Made by a program: the position numbers and the translations under genes
Assembly (NCBI GenBank): GCA_016302655.1
Contig: JAEDNF010000114.1
Coordinates: 1-5,871 of the forward strand
Origin: Oscillospiraceae bacterium
GTDB taxonomy: Bacteria; Bacillota; Clostridia; Oscillospirales; Ruminococcaceae
Length of the DNA: 5,871 nt
Direction of reading: 5' to 3'
Notes under the pieces: generated by a model
Databases searched by the model: none
Seen by the model: the letters and a program-made list of their open reading frames with translations, nothing else
What the model was told of the DNA's origin: nothing
In this document: positions 4,887 through 5,871 of the stretch, piece after piece
Layout of the letters: each line of letters starts with the position of its first letter
Position numbering within the stretch: the stretch's first letter is position 1

Positions 4887-5871
4887 TTATTCAAGATTTT
4901 CTAACTGCTTCAGCCACAAAGCAGCGCAGGCGTCGCTCGGCATTCTCCAGTCGCCTCTGGGAGAGAGCGTTACCGAGCCGACTTTAGGTCCGTCGGGCAG
5001 ACAGGAACGCTTGAACTGCTGAGAGAAGAAACGGCGGTAGAAGGTCTTCAGCCATTTCAGTATTGTCTCACGGTCATAAGCACCGTCAAATGCATATAGC
5101 GCCAGCCTGAATACTTTTGCCGGAGCAAAGCCCCATCTTATTCCGTTATACAGGAAGAAATCGTGCAGTTCATAAGGGCCTACAAGGTCTTCGGTTTTCT
5201 GCGTGATTTCTTCGTCTTTGGCAGGGAGAAGTTCGGGACTTACCGGCGTATCAAGGATATCTTCAAGCGATTCTTTCAGCTGCTTATTGTCGGTGGTTTT
5301 GGAGTAGTAGCTTACAAGATGTTTTATCAGCGTCTTGGGTATCGAGCAGTTTACGCCGTACATAGACATATGGTCGCCGTTGTAGGTTGCCCAGCCGAGC
5401 GCAAGCTCAGACAGATCTCCTGTGCCTATTACAAGACCGCCTGTCTGGTTTGCAACATTCATCAGCACTTTAGTACGCTCTCTTGCCTGACCGTTTTCAT
5501 ATACTACAGACAGATCGTTTATATCGTGTCCGATGTCTTTGAAATGCTGTTTTACGCTGTCGGTTATGTTAATTTCACGGAGCGTAACGCCCAGCGCCTC
5601 GCATATCTTAACTGCGTTGGATTTTGTGCGCTTTGTTGTGCCGAAGCAGGGCATTGTTACCGCTACAATATCCGTCATAGGGCGGCTGAGCAGCTGCATT
5701 GCATTTGCACATACCAGTAGTGCAAGCGTGCTGTCAAGTCCGCCGGATATTCCTAATACTGCGGTTTTAGCGTTTGTGTGCATAAGTCTCTTTTTCAGAC
5801 CGTTTGCCTGCATCGCAAGGATAAGCTCACAGCGCTTGTCTTTCTCATCTGTAGAGTAGGGGATAAACGGT
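4887..5871 (-). CDS. nadE: Glutamine-dependent NAD+ synthetase, C-terminal synthetase domain (partial)
   Basis: This catalyses the last step of NAD+ biosynthesis: deamido-NAD+ is adenylated with ATP and amidated with ammonia drawn from glutamine. The frame is open to the right edge; the codons before the Met at 5813 read [19 protein letters not shown], the conserved linker between the N-terminal nitrilase-like glutaminase and the synthetase domain, so that Met is internal and the real start lies outside the window. About 327 residues are visible. They show the ATP-pyrophosphatase P-loop SGGLDS (about 5747-5730), [10 protein letters not shown], the [20 protein letters not shown] substrate region, and the C-terminal [20 protein letters not shown] and [12 protein letters not shown]. 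This long C-terminus is typical of the glutamine-dependent, roughly 640-residue form rather than the short ammonia-dependent NadE. The visible part has no frameshift or lost catalytic motif. spoIIR follows after 69 nt. Confidence 0.96.
   Translation of the reverse strand, partial: PFIPYSTDEKDKRCELILAMQANGLKKRLMHTNAKTAVLGISGGLDSTLALLVCANAMQLLSRPMTDIVAVTMPCFGTTKRTKSNAVKICEALGVTLREINITDSVKQHFKDIGHDINDLSVVYENGQARERTKVLMNVANQTGGLVIGTGDLSELALGWATYNGDHMSMYGVNCSIPKTLIKHLVSYYSKTTDNKQLKESLEDILDTPVSPELLPAKDEEITQKTEDLVGPYELHDFFLYNGIRWGFAPAKVFRLALYAFDGAYDRETILKWLKTFYRRFFSQQFKRSCLPDGPKVGSVTLSPRGDWRMPSDACAALWLKQLENLE

Noticed and set aside
5758..5813. Met at 5813 as the start of a short ammonia-dependent NadE
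   Set aside because: The frame continues upstream to the window edge with the conserved PFIP and RCELIL linker of the glutamine-dependent enzyme.
5533..5859. Plus-strand open frames over the nadE region (also 5163-5720)
   Set aside because: They are antisense to a fully motif-supported nadE, have no family resemblance and no ribosome binding site.

Overview
The window looks like a piece of a low-to-moderate GC, endospore-forming Clostridia chromosome, most likely a gut or rumen Oscillospirales/Ruminococcus-like organism. The evidence is a spoIIR sporulation gene, a surface protein ending in an NPxTG-type sorting signal, a Na+-pumping decarboxylase membrane module, strong GGAGG ribosome binding sites and AT-rich sigma-A promoters. 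The lineage is inferred from gene content and style, not from a marker gene.

Layout from left to right. (1) Positions 1-695 (+) hold the 3' end of a secreted, wall-anchored protein with Cys-X2-Cys repeats about 40 residues apart, closed by a perfect 12-bp terminator hairpin. (2) Positions 759-2021 (-) hold a CLC-family anion transporter whose motifs resemble the fluoride/proton antiporter (CLC-F) branch more than classical Cl- transporters. It starts at TTG behind a strong Shine-Dalgarno. (3) Positions 2022-2355 are an AT-rich divergent control region with two back-to-back sigma-A-type promoters. (4) Positions 2356-4038 (+) hold a two-gene unit, oadG-oadB, encoding the gamma and beta membrane subunits of a biotin-dependent Na+-translocating decarboxylase, closed by a 13-bp terminator hairpin. 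(5) Positions 4098-4817 (-) hold spoIIR. (6) Positions 4887 to the right edge (-) hold the C-terminal synthetase half of glutamine-dependent NAD+ synthetase (nadE), running off the window.

The genes do not form one pathway. OadG and OadB together couple decarboxylation to Na+ export, but neither the carboxyltransferase (alpha) subunit nor a biotin carrier protein is next to them, so they must rely on partners encoded elsewhere. nadE and spoIIR are co-directional with a 69-nt gap and no terminator, so readthrough is possible. Both convergent junctions (696-758 and 4039-4097) carry a single hairpin that may serve both strands.

I found no RNA gene, mobile element, CRISPR array or clearly new multi-gene system. 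The points most worth a second look are the CLC-F-like transporter without a visible fluoride riboswitch, the orphan gamma/beta pump module, and the decaying Cys-repeat surface protein.
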